Part shown: positions 53,705 to 61,576 of the stretch, in pieces
How the letters are laid out: every line of letters starts with the position of its first letter
How positions within the stretch are numbered: the stretch's first letter is position 1
NCBI RefSeq assembly: GCF_014235185.1
Contig: NZ_CP060131.1
Location: 5,215,501-5,279,500, forward strand
From: Pseudonocardia petroleophila
Lineage (GTDB): Bacteria; Actinomycetota; Actinomycetes; Mycobacteriales; Pseudonocardiaceae
Direction of reading: 5' to 3'
Length of the DNA: 64,000 bases
The notes under the pieces: model-generated
Database searches by the model: none
Seen by the model: the letters and a program-made list of their open reading frames with translations, nothing else
What the model was told of the DNA's origin: nothing
Translations under genes and position numbers: made by a program

Positions 53705-53798
53705 CCGCGACCCGGCAGGGCGTCGAGCGGGCGGCGCAGCGGTACGGGCCGCTGCTGGGCGCGGGGTCGGTGGACGTGACCTGGGCCTGACCGCGACC
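53619..53798 (+). repeat. perfect 86-bp tandem duplication of a gene 3' end
   Basis: 53619-53704 and 53705-53790 are identical over 86 bases, followed by 8 matching bases of a third copy. The first copy contains the end and stop codon of the winged-helix gene, so the protein is unchanged. The second copy is not in frame (86 is not a multiple of 3). Either very recent slippage or an assembly artefact. Confidence 0.97.
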
Positions 53799-53832
53799 AC
53801 CGCGCCGCCGCACCCGGCGAGCGGCCCGTCGC

Positions 53833-55152
53833 TCAGGCGCGCGACGCCCGGGCCAGGACCGCCGCCAGCTCCCCGACCGCCGGCGCCTCCGCGGCGTGCA
53901 CCGCGTGCAGCCGGGCGCCCAGATCGGCGAACAGGGCGTCCCGGTCGTCCGGGGTGAGCGGCGGAGCGGCGTCCAGCCGGGCCCGCAGCTCCCACAGCTC
54001 GGCGGCGGCCGCCGCGGCGGCCGGCGCCCCGGCGTCGCCATCGGCCTGCACCGCCTCCTCCACGGCCGCGGTGAGCTCGCGGAGCCGGGCGAACTCCGGG
54101 ACGTCGACGGGCAGGGCCGCCTCGGCGACCGCCGCCCACGCCGCCCCGGCCTCCCGCCAGGCGGCCGCGGCGGCCGCGGTGGGGACGTCGAGGACGGGGG
54201 CGGCGGCGTCGAGGCAGTCGGCGGTGAGGTCGCGCAGGTGCCCACCCGTCGACCCGGCCGGGGAGGCGCCCTCCCAGACCGACGCCAGCGCCCCGGCCAG
54301 CCCGCGGCCGTCGGCGAACACCCGCGGCCAGCCCTTCGCCGCCCTCCCGTCGGTCACCAGCCGCGCCCACTTCCGCCAGGCGGGCAGGGCGAACGACGCG
54401 GACGTGCCGCCGAGCCGGTCCGCCGCCTGCGACAGGCCCGCGACCAGCGCCGACCGCAGCACCGCGGGCGCGAGGTCCCCCGCGGGTTCCGGGACGACGA
54501 GCAGGTTCCGGTAGGACCCGACCCGGGCCCGCGCCGCGTCGAGCACCGGGACGGGCACGGTGAGCGGGGCGAGCGAGCGGTCGTCGACGAGGTAGCCGTC
54601 GCCGGCCCGGCCGTGGACCACGACCACGTGCCCGCCCATCCCGTCGAGCGCGGCGGGCAGGTGCCGGTACCCCAGCCCGTGGCGGTCGGGCCAGACCAGG
54701 GCGGGCCGCCCGCCGTCGACGGCCCCGGCCAGCGCGCGGGCCGCGCCGGCGGCTCCCCCGGTCCGCTGCACCGACGCGGCCACGCCGAGCCGGTCCAGCG
54801 CCGCGAGCGTCGCGCGGCCGGCGTACTGCCAGTCGGCGGAGAACCCCAGCACGACGGGCCGCGAGCCGTCGTGGGCGAACTCCCACAGGATGTAGCCCGC
54901 GCCGGGCCCGCCCGCGGCGCCGAACAGCAGCGCCTCGGACAGCTCGGCCCCGGCGCAGCGCACGCCGTGGTGCGCGAGCACCCCGGCGAGCGCGGCGGAG
55001 TCCGGGTGCTGCCCGCCGCGCAGCCGGTAGCCGGCCGAGGTGGCGGGGGCGGGTGCGGGACCGGCGACGTGCCGGTGCGCGGTCGTGTAGCTCTCGCCGG
55101 TGCGGGCCATCCGCGCGCGGATCCGGGCCTTGAGCTGCTTGCGACTCGTCAT
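53833..55152 (-). CDS. BtrH N-terminal-domain / DUF4872-like protein
   Basis: 439 residues. After a basic N-terminus (RKQLKARIRARMARTGESYTTAHRHV, similar to short DNA-binding-like heads of several actinobacterial proteins) comes a papain-like BtrH/DUF4872 region: HPDSAALAGVLAHHGVRCAGAELSEALLFGAAGGPGAGYI, then GGHVVVVHGRAGDGYLVDDRS. BtrH transfers the gamma-Glu-AHBA side chain in butirosin synthesis, but the catalytic Cys expected near the first helix is not evident (the text is PDSAAL). Ala-rich helices fill the C-terminus. ATG 55152 follows GGAGAG. No aminoglycoside genes are nearby; the role is unknown. Confidence 0.65.
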   Translation of the reverse strand: MTSRKQLKARIRARMARTGESYTTAHRHVAGPAPAPATSAGYRLRGGQHPDSAALAGVLAHHGVRCAGAELSEALLFGAAGGPGAGYILWEFAHDGSRPVVLGFSADWQYAGRATLAALDRLGVAASVQRTGGAAGAARALAGAVDGGRPALVWPDRHGLGYRHLPAALDGMGGHVVVVHGRAGDGYLVDDRSLAPLTVPVPVLDAARARVGSYRNLLVVPEPAGDLAPAVLRSALVAGLSQAADRLGGTSASFALPAWRKWARLVTDGRAAKGWPRVFADGRGLAGALASVWEGASPAGSTGGHLRDLTADCLDAAAPVLDVPTAAAAAAWREAGAAWAAVAEAALPVDVPEFARLRELTAAVEEAVQADGDAGAPAAAAAAAELWELRARLDAAPPLTPDDRDALFADLGARLHAVHAAEAPAVGELAAVLARASRA

Positions 55153-55345
55153 GACTCTCCACGGCCACGCGACGGCACCCGGCCCCACGCCCCGTGCACC
55201 GCCCGGCCGGGGTCACGGCGGGTAGCCACGATCACGGTGGGGGTCACCGAGGCTCACGAGGTCCCCTGCGCCCCCGCACGGCCGGGCCGCGTGGGTGGCC
55301 CGATCAGGAGGTCCGGCGTGGTGATCGCCGGGAGCGAGTCTGCCA

Positions 55346-55351
55346 TAGGGT
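55346..55351 (+). promoter_or_regulatory. -10 element TAGGGT, leaderless start of thioesterase
   Basis: TAGGGT ends 7 bases before GTG 55359, without a ribosome site. The 206-base gap 55153-55358 contains no gene I can support. Confidence 0.45.
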
Positions 55352-55358
55352 GCGCTCC

Positions 55359-55769
55359 GTGCCCATCGATCCCGCGGACCTCCCCGCGATGCAGACGACC
55401 GAGCAGCTCGCCGAACGCATGGGCATCGAGCTCGTGACGCTGAGCCTCGAGGAGGTCGTCGGCCGCATGCCGGTGGCCGGCAACAAGCAGCCGTTCGGGC
55501 TGCTGCACGGCGGCGCGAGCGCGGTGCTCGCCGAGACGCTGGGCTCCACGCTCTCCGCGCTGCACGCCCTGCCCGAGCGGTTCCCCGTCGGCCTGGAGCT
55601 GGCCTGCACCCACCACCGGTCGGCGACCGGGGGGTACGTCACCGGGGTGGCGCGCCCGATCCACGTCGGCCGCAGCACCTCGACGACCGAGATCGTGATC
55701 ACGGGCGAGGACGGCCGGCGCACCTGCACGGCCAAGCTGACCTGCCTGCACCGCGACACGCAGCCGTAG
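55359..55769 (+). CDS. hotdog-fold thioesterase (PaaI/YdiI-like)
   Basis: 136 residues. The hotdog motif KQPFGLLHGGASAVLAETLGSTLSALHAL has the H-G-G and catalytic Glu (AETLG) of the YdiI/DHNA-CoA hydrolase group. ELACTHHRSATGGYVTGVARPIHVGRSTSTTEIVITGEDG completes the fold. It hydrolyses acyl-CoA or aroyl-CoA thioesters, possibly in menaquinone synthesis or phenylacetate degradation. GTG 55359 is chosen because a -10 hexamer ends 7 bases before it. Convergent with the second ABC operon across a long hairpin. Confidence 0.9.
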   Translation: MPIDPADLPAMQTTEQLAERMGIELVTLSLEEVVGRMPVAGNKQPFGLLHGGASAVLAETLGSTLSALHALPERFPVGLELACTHHRSATGGYVTGVARPIHVGRSTSTTEIVITGEDGRRTCTAKLTCLHRDTQP

Positions 55770-55778
55770 CCCCCCGGA

Positions 55779-55833
55779 TTGCAGCATGGCCACCTTCACG
55801 CAACCTGGTGGCGTGAAGGTGGCCATGCTGCAA
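55779..55833. repeat. 23-bp perfect inverted repeat with 9-base loop
   Basis: Arms 55779-55801 and 55811-55833 are perfectly complementary; the loop is AACCTGGTG. Each strand contains a short frame beginning ATGGCCACCTTCACG, so both strands encode almost the same peptide (MATFT...VKVAML). It lies between convergent genes and would terminate both. The low GC of the arms compared with the neighbourhood, and the length of the stem, suggest a dispersed palindromic element rather than a simple terminator. Confidence 0.85.
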
Positions 55834-55844
55834 CGGCCGGGACG

Positions 55845-56567
55845 TCAGTTCGCGACGCCCTCCCCCAGGTACGCCTCCTGGACGCGCGGGTCGGCGAGCA
55901 GCTCCGGCCCCGTGCCCGAGAGCGTCGTGCGCCCCAGGTCGATCACGTACGCCCGGTCCGACAGCGCCAGCGCCGCCAGCGCGTTCTGCTCCACCAGCAG
56001 CACGGTGGTGCCCTCGGACCGCAGCTCGCGGACCGTCGAGAAGATCTTCTGCGTCATGATCGGCGAGAGCCCCATCGAGGGCTCGTCGAGCATCAGCAGC
56101 TTCGGCCGCGACATCAGCGCCCGCCCGATGGCCAGCATCTGCTGCTCGCCCCCGGAGAACAGGCCCGCCTTGTTGCGGCGGCGCTCCCCGAGCACCGGGA
56201 ACAGGTCGTAGATCCGGTCGAGGTCGGACAGGATGCCCGGCTCGTCGGAGCGGGTGTACGCGCCGAGCCGGAGGTTCTCCTCCACCGTCATCCGCGCGAA
56301 CAGCCGCCTGCCCTCGGGGCTGTGCGCGACCCCGAGCCCGAGGATCTCGTGCGCGGGCAGCGCGTGGATCGGCTTGCCGTCGAGCAGGACCGTGCCGGCG
56401 ACCGGCCGCAGCAGCCCCGAGATCGTCCGCAGCGTCGTGGTCTTGCCCGCGCCGTTGCTGCCGATCAGGCTGACGATCTGGCCCTGCTCCACCGAGAACG
56501 TGACGCCGCGGACGGCCTGGATCGCGCCGTAGGCGACCGTCAGGTCGGTGACCTCGAGAAAACTCAC
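55845..56567 (-). CDS. branched-chain-type ABC ATPase, LivF-like (system 2)
   Basis: 240 residues. Walker A LIGSNGAGKTTTLRTISGLL, LivF-type HSPEGRRLFARMTVEENL, signature LFSGGEQQMLAIGRAL, Walker B LLMLDEPSMGLSP and VLLVEQNALAALALSDRAYV, all textbook LivF. GTG 56567 overlaps the LivG-like stop as GTGA. Last gene of the second five-gene Liv operon; ends 12 bases from the long palindrome. Confidence 0.95.
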   Translation of the reverse strand: MSFLEVTDLTVAYGAIQAVRGVTFSVEQGQIVSLIGSNGAGKTTTLRTISGLLRPVAGTVLLDGKPIHALPAHEILGLGVAHSPEGRRLFARMTVEENLRLGAYTRSDEPGILSDLDRIYDLFPVLGERRRNKAGLFSGGEQQMLAIGRALMSRPKLLMLDEPSMGLSPIMTQKIFSTVRELRSEGTTVLLVEQNALAALALSDRAYVIDLGRTTLSGTGPELLADPRVQEAYLGEGVAN

Positions 56568-57370
56568 GGTGTCTGCTCCCCGGCGTGGATCTGCGCTTCG
56601 ACTTCCTCCGGCGGCGCCCCGAGGTAGGCCTCGACGACGCGCGGGTCGCCCCGCACCTCGTCCGGCGTGCCCTCGACGAGCAGCTCGCCCTGCACCAGCA
56701 CCAGCACCCGGTCGCACAGCGTGAAGATGAACTTGGTGTCGTGCTCGATGACCACGACCGAGATGCCCAGCTCGCGGATCGCGAGGATGAGCTGCCGGGT
56801 CGCCTCGGTCTCCTGGGCGTTCATGCCCGCGGTGGGCTCGTCGAGCAGGAGCACCGACGGGTCGGTGGCCAGCGCCCTGGCGATCTCGAGCCGGCGCTGG
56901 TCGCCGTAGGGCAGGTTGCGCGCGAGCTCGTCGGAGAACTTCGTCAGCCCGACGAACTCGAGCAGCTCCGCGGCGCGCCCGGCCGCCTCGGCCTCGCTGC
57001 GCCGGAAGCCCGGCCCGTGCAGCAGCGAGGAGAACGGGTTCTGCTTCATCCGGCAGTGCCTGCCGACCAGCACGTTCTCCTGCGCCGTCATCGACGGGAA
57101 GAGGCGGATGTTCTGGAACGTCCGCGCGACGCCCAGCTCGGTGACCTTCGCCGGGTCCTCGGGCAGCCGCTCGCCGCGCAGCGCCACCTCGCCCGCGGTG
57201 GGCGAGTACAGGCCGGTCAGGCAGTTGAACAGCGTGGTCTTGCCCGCGCCGTTCGGCCCGATCAGCCCGATGACCTCGCCCTCGGTCAGGTCGAAGGAGA
57301 CGTCGTTGAGGGCGGTGAGCCCGCCGAACCTCATCGTGACGCCCGTGGCGGCCAGGATCGCGTCGGTCAC
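56564..57370 (-). CDS. branched-chain-type ABC ATPase, LivG-like (system 2)
   Basis: 268 residues. Walker A LIGPNGAGKTTLFNCLTGLY, GVARTFQNIRLFPSMTAQENVLVG (LivG Q-loop), signature NLPYGDQRRLEIARAL (the P-Y-G-x-Q-R-R variant normal for LivG), Walker B VLLLDEPTAGMNAQE and VVIEHDTKFIFTLCDRVLVL. GTG 57370 overlaps the LivM-like stop as GTGA. Heterodimer partner of the LivF-like subunit. Confidence 0.95.
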   Translation of the reverse strand: MTDAILAATGVTMRFGGLTALNDVSFDLTEGEVIGLIGPNGAGKTTLFNCLTGLYSPTAGEVALRGERLPEDPAKVTELGVARTFQNIRLFPSMTAQENVLVGRHCRMKQNPFSSLLHGPGFRRSEAEAAGRAAELLEFVGLTKFSDELARNLPYGDQRRLEIARALATDPSVLLLDEPTAGMNAQETEATRQLILAIRELGISVVVIEHDTKFIFTLCDRVLVLVQGELLVEGTPDEVRGDPRVVEAYLGAPPEEVEAQIHAGEQTP

Positions 57371-59121
57371 GGCTTGTGCTCCTTCGCCTCGGCGGCGACC
57401 TTCTCCTCGGCGGCCACGATCGCGGGGTCCGTCTCCGGCGCCAGCTCGGCGCGGCGGTGCGCGTCGGGCAGGATGCCCTGCGGCCGGAACCGCATGATGA
57501 GCACGAGCGCGATGCCGAACAGCAGCAGCCGGTACTCGGAGAACTCGCGCAGCTTCTCCGGCAGCACGAACAGCACCGACGCCCCGAGCACGGCACCGGG
57601 GATGGTGCCCATGCCGCCGAGGATGACCGCCGCGAGCAGCGTCACCGACTCGAGGAACCGGAAGCTCTCGTAGGACACGGTGCCGAGCTTGTGGGCGTAG
57701 AACGCCCCGGCCAGCCCGGCCAGCATCGCCCCGATGAGGAACGCCAGGATCTTGATCGGGCCCGTGCGGATGCCCATGGCCCGGGCGGCGTCCTCGTCCT
57801 CGCGGATCGCGATCCACGCCCGGCCCAGCCGGGAGAACTTGAGGTTCGCGAACACCACCATGACCGCGGAGATGATCAGCACGATCAGCACGTAGTAGAG
57901 GAAGCCCGGCGGCAGTTCCAGCCCGCCGATCTGCAGCCCCTCGTTGAAGTCGTTGCCGAACAGCGACACCGCCGGGATGTTGGGGATGGCGTTGGAGCCG
58001 CCCGTCAGCCCGCCGATGTTGTTCTGCGCGCTGCGGACGAAGATCTCGCCGAACGCCAGCGTCACGATGGCCAGGTAGTCCCCGCGCACACGCAGCGTCG
58101 GCGACCCGACGATGGCGCCGAAGATCCCGGCCACGATCGCCGAGATGATCATGACCAGCGGGAACGGGAGCGCGATCCCGATCTGCGACGCCGCCGCCCC
58201 GGACAGGTTCGCCGCGACGAACGCGCCGATGCCGAGGAACGCGACGTAGCCGAGGTCGAGCAGGCCCGCGAGCCCGACGACGATGTTCAGCCCGATCGCG
58301 GTCGCCGCGTACACGCCGATCGTCGCCGCGACCGTCATCCAGTACTCGGTGCCCGCCGACGTCAGCGGCAGCAGCAGCGCCGTGACCAGCAGCAGCACGA
58401 CGCTGTAGATGCGGTGCCGCTCGGTGAGCGCGGTGATCCACGCGAACAGGCCCGACGCCGACAGCGCGGCCATCAGCCCGCCGACCGCGCCGAGGAAGGA
58501 CAGGAAGATCGCGCCGGCGTAGGCCGCCCCGCCGCCCTGGCCGCCGCTGGTCAGCACGGCGGCGACGAGCAGGAGCAGCAGCAGGAAGATCACGATGAGC
58601 AGCGCCCGCTCGACCCAGGGGTTGAGCCGCCAGGTCCACACCGGCTGGCGCTCGATCCCCCCGGCGTTGGCGCCGACCACCAGCAGCGCGCCGCCGAGCA
58701 GCGCGACGATCGCGCCGAACGCGACGCCGTCGGCGACCGTGATCGCGCCCAGCCCGCCGCCCTCGGCGACGATGTAGAGCCCGTTGACGACGCTGATCGC
58801 GAGGACGCCGATGCCGACCGCCCGGAGGATCCGTCCCTTGGCGGGCACGGCGGCCAGCGCCACCACGATCGACGCGATGCCGAACAGCAGCAGGTGCAGC
58901 CGGAACCCGGTGACCCCGAAGGGCACCGTGAAGAACTCCAGCGTGGCCTGCTCGGGGTAGGCGCCCTCGTTGAGCACGAACGTGGCCCAGGGCAGGTAGG
59001 CGCCGACGACGGTGAGCACGCCACCGGCCACGCGCAGCGGCGTGGCGTAGGCGGCGAGCCCGGCGAGGCGCCCGGTCGGCACCGGGGCCGGGGCCGCCTG
59101 CTCCTTCTCGATGGTGGTCAT
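57367..59121 (-). CDS. branched-chain-type ABC permease, LivM-like with N-terminal membrane extension (system 2)
   Basis: 584 residues, far longer than the usual 300-420. Residues about 235-560 are normal LivM: AATIGVYAATAIGLNIVVGLAGLLDLGYVAFLGIGAF, TLRVRGDYLAIVTLAFGEIFVRSAQN, WIAIREDEDAARAMGIRTGPIKILAF. The first 230 residues add about six helices (LPWATFVLNEG, LHLLLFGIASIVVALAAVPA, IVALLGGALLVVGANAGG, LLIVIFLLLLLLVAAVL) without family resemblance. A charged tail ends the protein. ATG 59121 overlaps the LivH-like stop (ATGA). The extra domain may modulate transport or bind another membrane protein. Confidence 0.93.
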   Translation of the reverse strand: MTTIEKEQAAPAPVPTGRLAGLAAYATPLRVAGGVLTVVGAYLPWATFVLNEGAYPEQATLEFFTVPFGVTGFRLHLLLFGIASIVVALAAVPAKGRILRAVGIGVLAISVVNGLYIVAEGGGLGAITVADGVAFGAIVALLGGALLVVGANAGGIERQPVWTWRLNPWVERALLIVIFLLLLLLVAAVLTSGGQGGGAAYAGAIFLSFLGAVGGLMAALSASGLFAWITALTERHRIYSVVLLLVTALLLPLTSAGTEYWMTVAATIGVYAATAIGLNIVVGLAGLLDLGYVAFLGIGAFVAANLSGAAASQIGIALPFPLVMIISAIVAGIFGAIVGSPTLRVRGDYLAIVTLAFGEIFVRSAQNNIGGLTGGSNAIPNIPAVSLFGNDFNEGLQIGGLELPPGFLYYVLIVLIISAVMVVFANLKFSRLGRAWIAIREDEDAARAMGIRTGPIKILAFLIGAMLAGLAGAFYAHKLGTVSYESFRFLESVTLLAAVILGGMGTIPGAVLGASVLFVLPEKLREFSEYRLLLFGIALVLIMRFRPQGILPDAHRRAELAPETDPAIVAAEEKVAAEAKEHKP

Positions 59122-60050
59122 GCGCGCACCCGCTCGGTCTCGCCGAAGAAGCCCTGCGGCCGGAAGACCAGCACGGCGATCAGGACCACGAAGATCCAGA
59201 CGTAGTCGTAGGGGCTGCCGCCGGGCAGGTACTGCCCGCCGAGCGTCTTGACCAGCCCGATCACCAGGCCGCCCGCGACGGCGCCCTTGATGTTGCCGAT
59301 CCCGCCCAGCACCGCGGCGGTGAAGGCGAACAGGCCGTTCTGCAGGCCGATGTTGATGTTGATCAGGCCCAGGTCGGCGCCGTACAGGATGCCCGCGACG
59401 CCGGCCAGCGCCGCGCCGAGGACGAAGGTCAGGACGATGACGCGGTCGGGGTCGATGCCCATCAGGCGCGCGACGTCGCGGTCCTGGGAGGTGGCCCGCA
59501 TGGCGCGACCCATCCGCGACCCGTTGACGAACGCGTTGAGCGCGAAGGCCAGCACCAGCGACACGACGATGATCAGCACGCCCGTGTAGCGGATCGGCAC
59601 GATGCCGTCGCCGACCGGGACGGCGAGCGTGCCCTCGACGAAGACCTTGGGGAACGGCACGGCGGCGGTGGCGTTCGGGTAGAACACCCGCACCGCCTCC
59701 TGCAGCGCCACCGAGACGCCGAGCGCGGTGATCAGCGGGGCCAGCCGGGGCGCGTTGCGCAGCGGCCGGTAGGCGAAGCGCTCCATCAGGACCGCGACGA
59801 TCACCGCGATCCCCGCACCGGCGACGAGCAGCAGCGGCAGCGCGAACCACCACTGGTTCTGGATCGCGGTGGGGAGCAGGTAGGTGAACATGGCCAGGCC
59901 CCCGTAGGAGCCCACCATGAAGATCTCTCCGTGGGCGAAGTTGATCAGCTGGATGATCCCGTAGACCATCGTGTAGCCCAGGGCGATCAGCCCGATCAAC
60001 GATCCCAGGATCAGGCCGTTGACGACCTGGGACAGGAACGTGGACAGCAA
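59118..60050 (-). CDS. branched-chain-type ABC permease, LivH-like (system 2), TTG start
   Basis: 310 residues, about eight helices. LivH text: MLSTFLSQVVNGLILGSLIGLIALGYTMVYGIIQLINFAHGEIFMVGSY and MRATSQDRDVARLMGIDPDRVIVLTFVLGAALAGVAGIL, ending VLVFRPQGFFGE. TTG at 60050 is the start: it directly precedes the conserved N-terminus, and GGAGGG is 9 bases upstream. A strong hairpin lies between this gene and the binding-protein gene, probably lowering permease expression. Confidence 0.95.
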   Translation of the reverse strand: MLSTFLSQVVNGLILGSLIGLIALGYTMVYGIIQLINFAHGEIFMVGSYGGLAMFTYLLPTAIQNQWWFALPLLLVAGAGIAVIVAVLMERFAYRPLRNAPRLAPLITALGVSVALQEAVRVFYPNATAAVPFPKVFVEGTLAVPVGDGIVPIRYTGVLIIVVSLVLAFALNAFVNGSRMGRAMRATSQDRDVARLMGIDPDRVIVLTFVLGAALAGVAGILYGADLGLININIGLQNGLFAFTAAVLGGIGNIKGAVAGGLVIGLVKTLGGQYLPGGSPYDYVWIFVVLIAVLVFRPQGFFGETERVRA

Positions 60051-60072
60051 GAGGGGTCCCTCCTACGCCGCA

Positions 60073-60101
60073 GTGGGGGTGGGCTCTTGGCCCACCCCCA
60101 C
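60073..60101 (-). terminator. intercistronic hairpin between binding protein and permeases
   Basis: GTGGGGGTGGGC and GCCCACCCCCAC form a perfect 12-bp stem with loop TCTTG, inside the 105-base gap between the livK-like stop and the livH-like start. Such hairpins act as partial terminators or mRNA stabilisers so that binding protein outnumbers permease. Confidence 0.65.
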
Positions 60102-60155
60102 CGCTCGGCTCAGACGCGTCGGTCCCGATCGGGACCGAGGATCAACTGGCTCTGA

Positions 60156-61382
60156 TCAGCCCTCGTACGTGCCCGTCTCCAGCGGGACGAAGGCGTCACC
60201 CTCGACCGTGTAGACCGTCAGCAGCTTGTTGGTCGTGTCGCCGAACTCGTCGAACGTGACGGGACCCGCCGCGCCCTCGTAGTCGGTGGCCTGCACCGCG
60301 GCGACGACCGCGGAGCGGGTGTCCTCGGACCAGTCACCACCGTTCAGGGCCGTGACCAGCGAGTTGATGATGATGTTCGTCGAGTCGTAGGTCAGCGCGC
60401 CGTAGGTCTCGTAGCCCTCGACGTAGTTCGCCGCCTCGTAGTCGGCGATGAACTGCTGCGCGCTCTCCAGGTCCTCGGCCGGGGCGCCGACGCTGGTGCC
60501 CAGGTCGCCGACCCGGCCGCCCAGCGGGACGTACTCGGCGTTGATCAGGGCGTCGCCGCCCATGACCGGGATGTTCAGGCCACCGGCGGCGATCTGCGCC
60601 GACAGCGGGCCCGCGGCGGGGTACTCGCCGCCGTAGTAGACCGCGTCCGGGTTGGCGGCGCGGACCTGGGTGACGACGCCGGAGAAGTCGGTGTCGTTCT
60701 CGCCGACCTTGCCGGTGAAGACGATCGTGGCGCCCAGGCGGGTGGCCTCGGCGGCGAACGCGGCCGCGAGGCCCGCACCGTAGGTCTTGCCGTCGTCGAT
60801 GACCGCGATGGCCCGCTTGCCGGCGGTGTTGACGAGGTACTGGGCGCCGAACGGGCCCTGCACGGCGTCGGTGGTGGCCACGCGGAAGTAGTTGTCGAAG
60901 CCGCGTGCCGGGGCCGTCTCGTACGCCTCGCCCTGGGTCAGGGTGGGGTTGGTGTTGGCCGGCGAGATCTGCACGATGCCGCGCTGCTGCAGGATCGGCT
61001 GGACCGTCTGGGCGGTCGAGGAGTTCAGCGTGCCGACGACGCCGACGACGTTGGGGTCCGACGCCAGGCGCGTGGCCGCGTTGGCCGCGATGGCCGGCAT
61101 CGACTGGTCGTCCTCGGCCTGCAGCCGCAGGGCGTAGCCCGGGACGGTGCAGTTCTGGTTGGCCTGGTCGACCGCGAGGTCGGCCGAGTTCTGCATGCCG
61201 AGGCCCAGGGCGGAGAGCGGGCCGGACAGCGGGGCGACGAGGCCGACCACCAGGGTGCCCTTGCTCGTGTCGCAGGCCCCCGCGGCGGCGCCGCCACCCT
61301 CTTCCCGGTTGGTACCGCAGGCCGAGAGCGCGAGCGCTCCGGCGAGGATCGCGGCGGTGACGACTGCGCGCCTCCGACTCAT
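60156..61382 (-). CDS. branched-chain-type ABC substrate-binding lipoprotein (system 2)
   Basis: 408 residues. Signal RRRAVVTAAILAGALALSAC ends in a lipobox. The mature type I binding fold reads GTLVVGLVAPLSGPLSALGLGMQNSADLAVDQANQN, AEDDQSMPAIAANAATRLASDPNVVGVVGTLNSSTAQTVQPILQQRGIVQISPANTNPTLTQG and later YDSTNIIINSLV. This resembles classic LivJ/LivK. ATG 61382 is used because GGAAGGA sits 7-8 bases upstream; GTG 61406 is the alternative. First gene of the operon. Two C residues near the mature N-terminus (GACDTSKG, QNCTVPG) may form a disulfide. Confidence 0.94.
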   Translation of the reverse strand: MSRRRAVVTAAILAGALALSACGTNREEGGGAAAGACDTSKGTLVVGLVAPLSGPLSALGLGMQNSADLAVDQANQNCTVPGYALRLQAEDDQSMPAIAANAATRLASDPNVVGVVGTLNSSTAQTVQPILQQRGIVQISPANTNPTLTQGEAYETAPARGFDNYFRVATTDAVQGPFGAQYLVNTAGKRAIAVIDDGKTYGAGLAAAFAAEATRLGATIVFTGKVGENDTDFSGVVTQVRAANPDAVYYGGEYPAAGPLSAQIAAGGLNIPVMGGDALINAEYVPLGGRVGDLGTSVGAPAEDLESAQQFIADYEAANYVEGYETYGALTYDSTNIIINSLVTALNGGDWSEDTRSAVVAAVQATDYEGAAGPVTFDEFGDTTNKLLTVYTVEGDAFVPLETGTYEG

Positions 61383-61576
61383 CTTGATGTCCTTCCCGTA
61401 CTGCACGTCTTCGGTGTGCGGTGCCCGATCACCGCGCCGCTCCCGCCTGTCGAGAGCGACGGGGACGTTAGACGGACGCCCGTCACCGCGTCACCACCTC
61501 GCCGCCGTCCTTTACCGGACCGCAACTCGGACACAGCGGTCCGTGAGCGGGTGGACAGCCGTACGTGAGGGGAAGA

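Noticed and set aside
55786..55833. A real small gene in the palindrome (ATG GCC ACC TTC ...)
   Set aside because: The reading frames on both strands follow from the palindrome itself and lack ribosome sites; a structural element is the simpler explanation.
60073..60101. ANTAR-regulated antitermination hairpin in the second Liv operon
   Set aside because: ANTAR targets are paired stem-loops with hexanucleotide loops; this is a single stem with a 5-base loop, so I treat it as an ordinary intercistronic hairpin.
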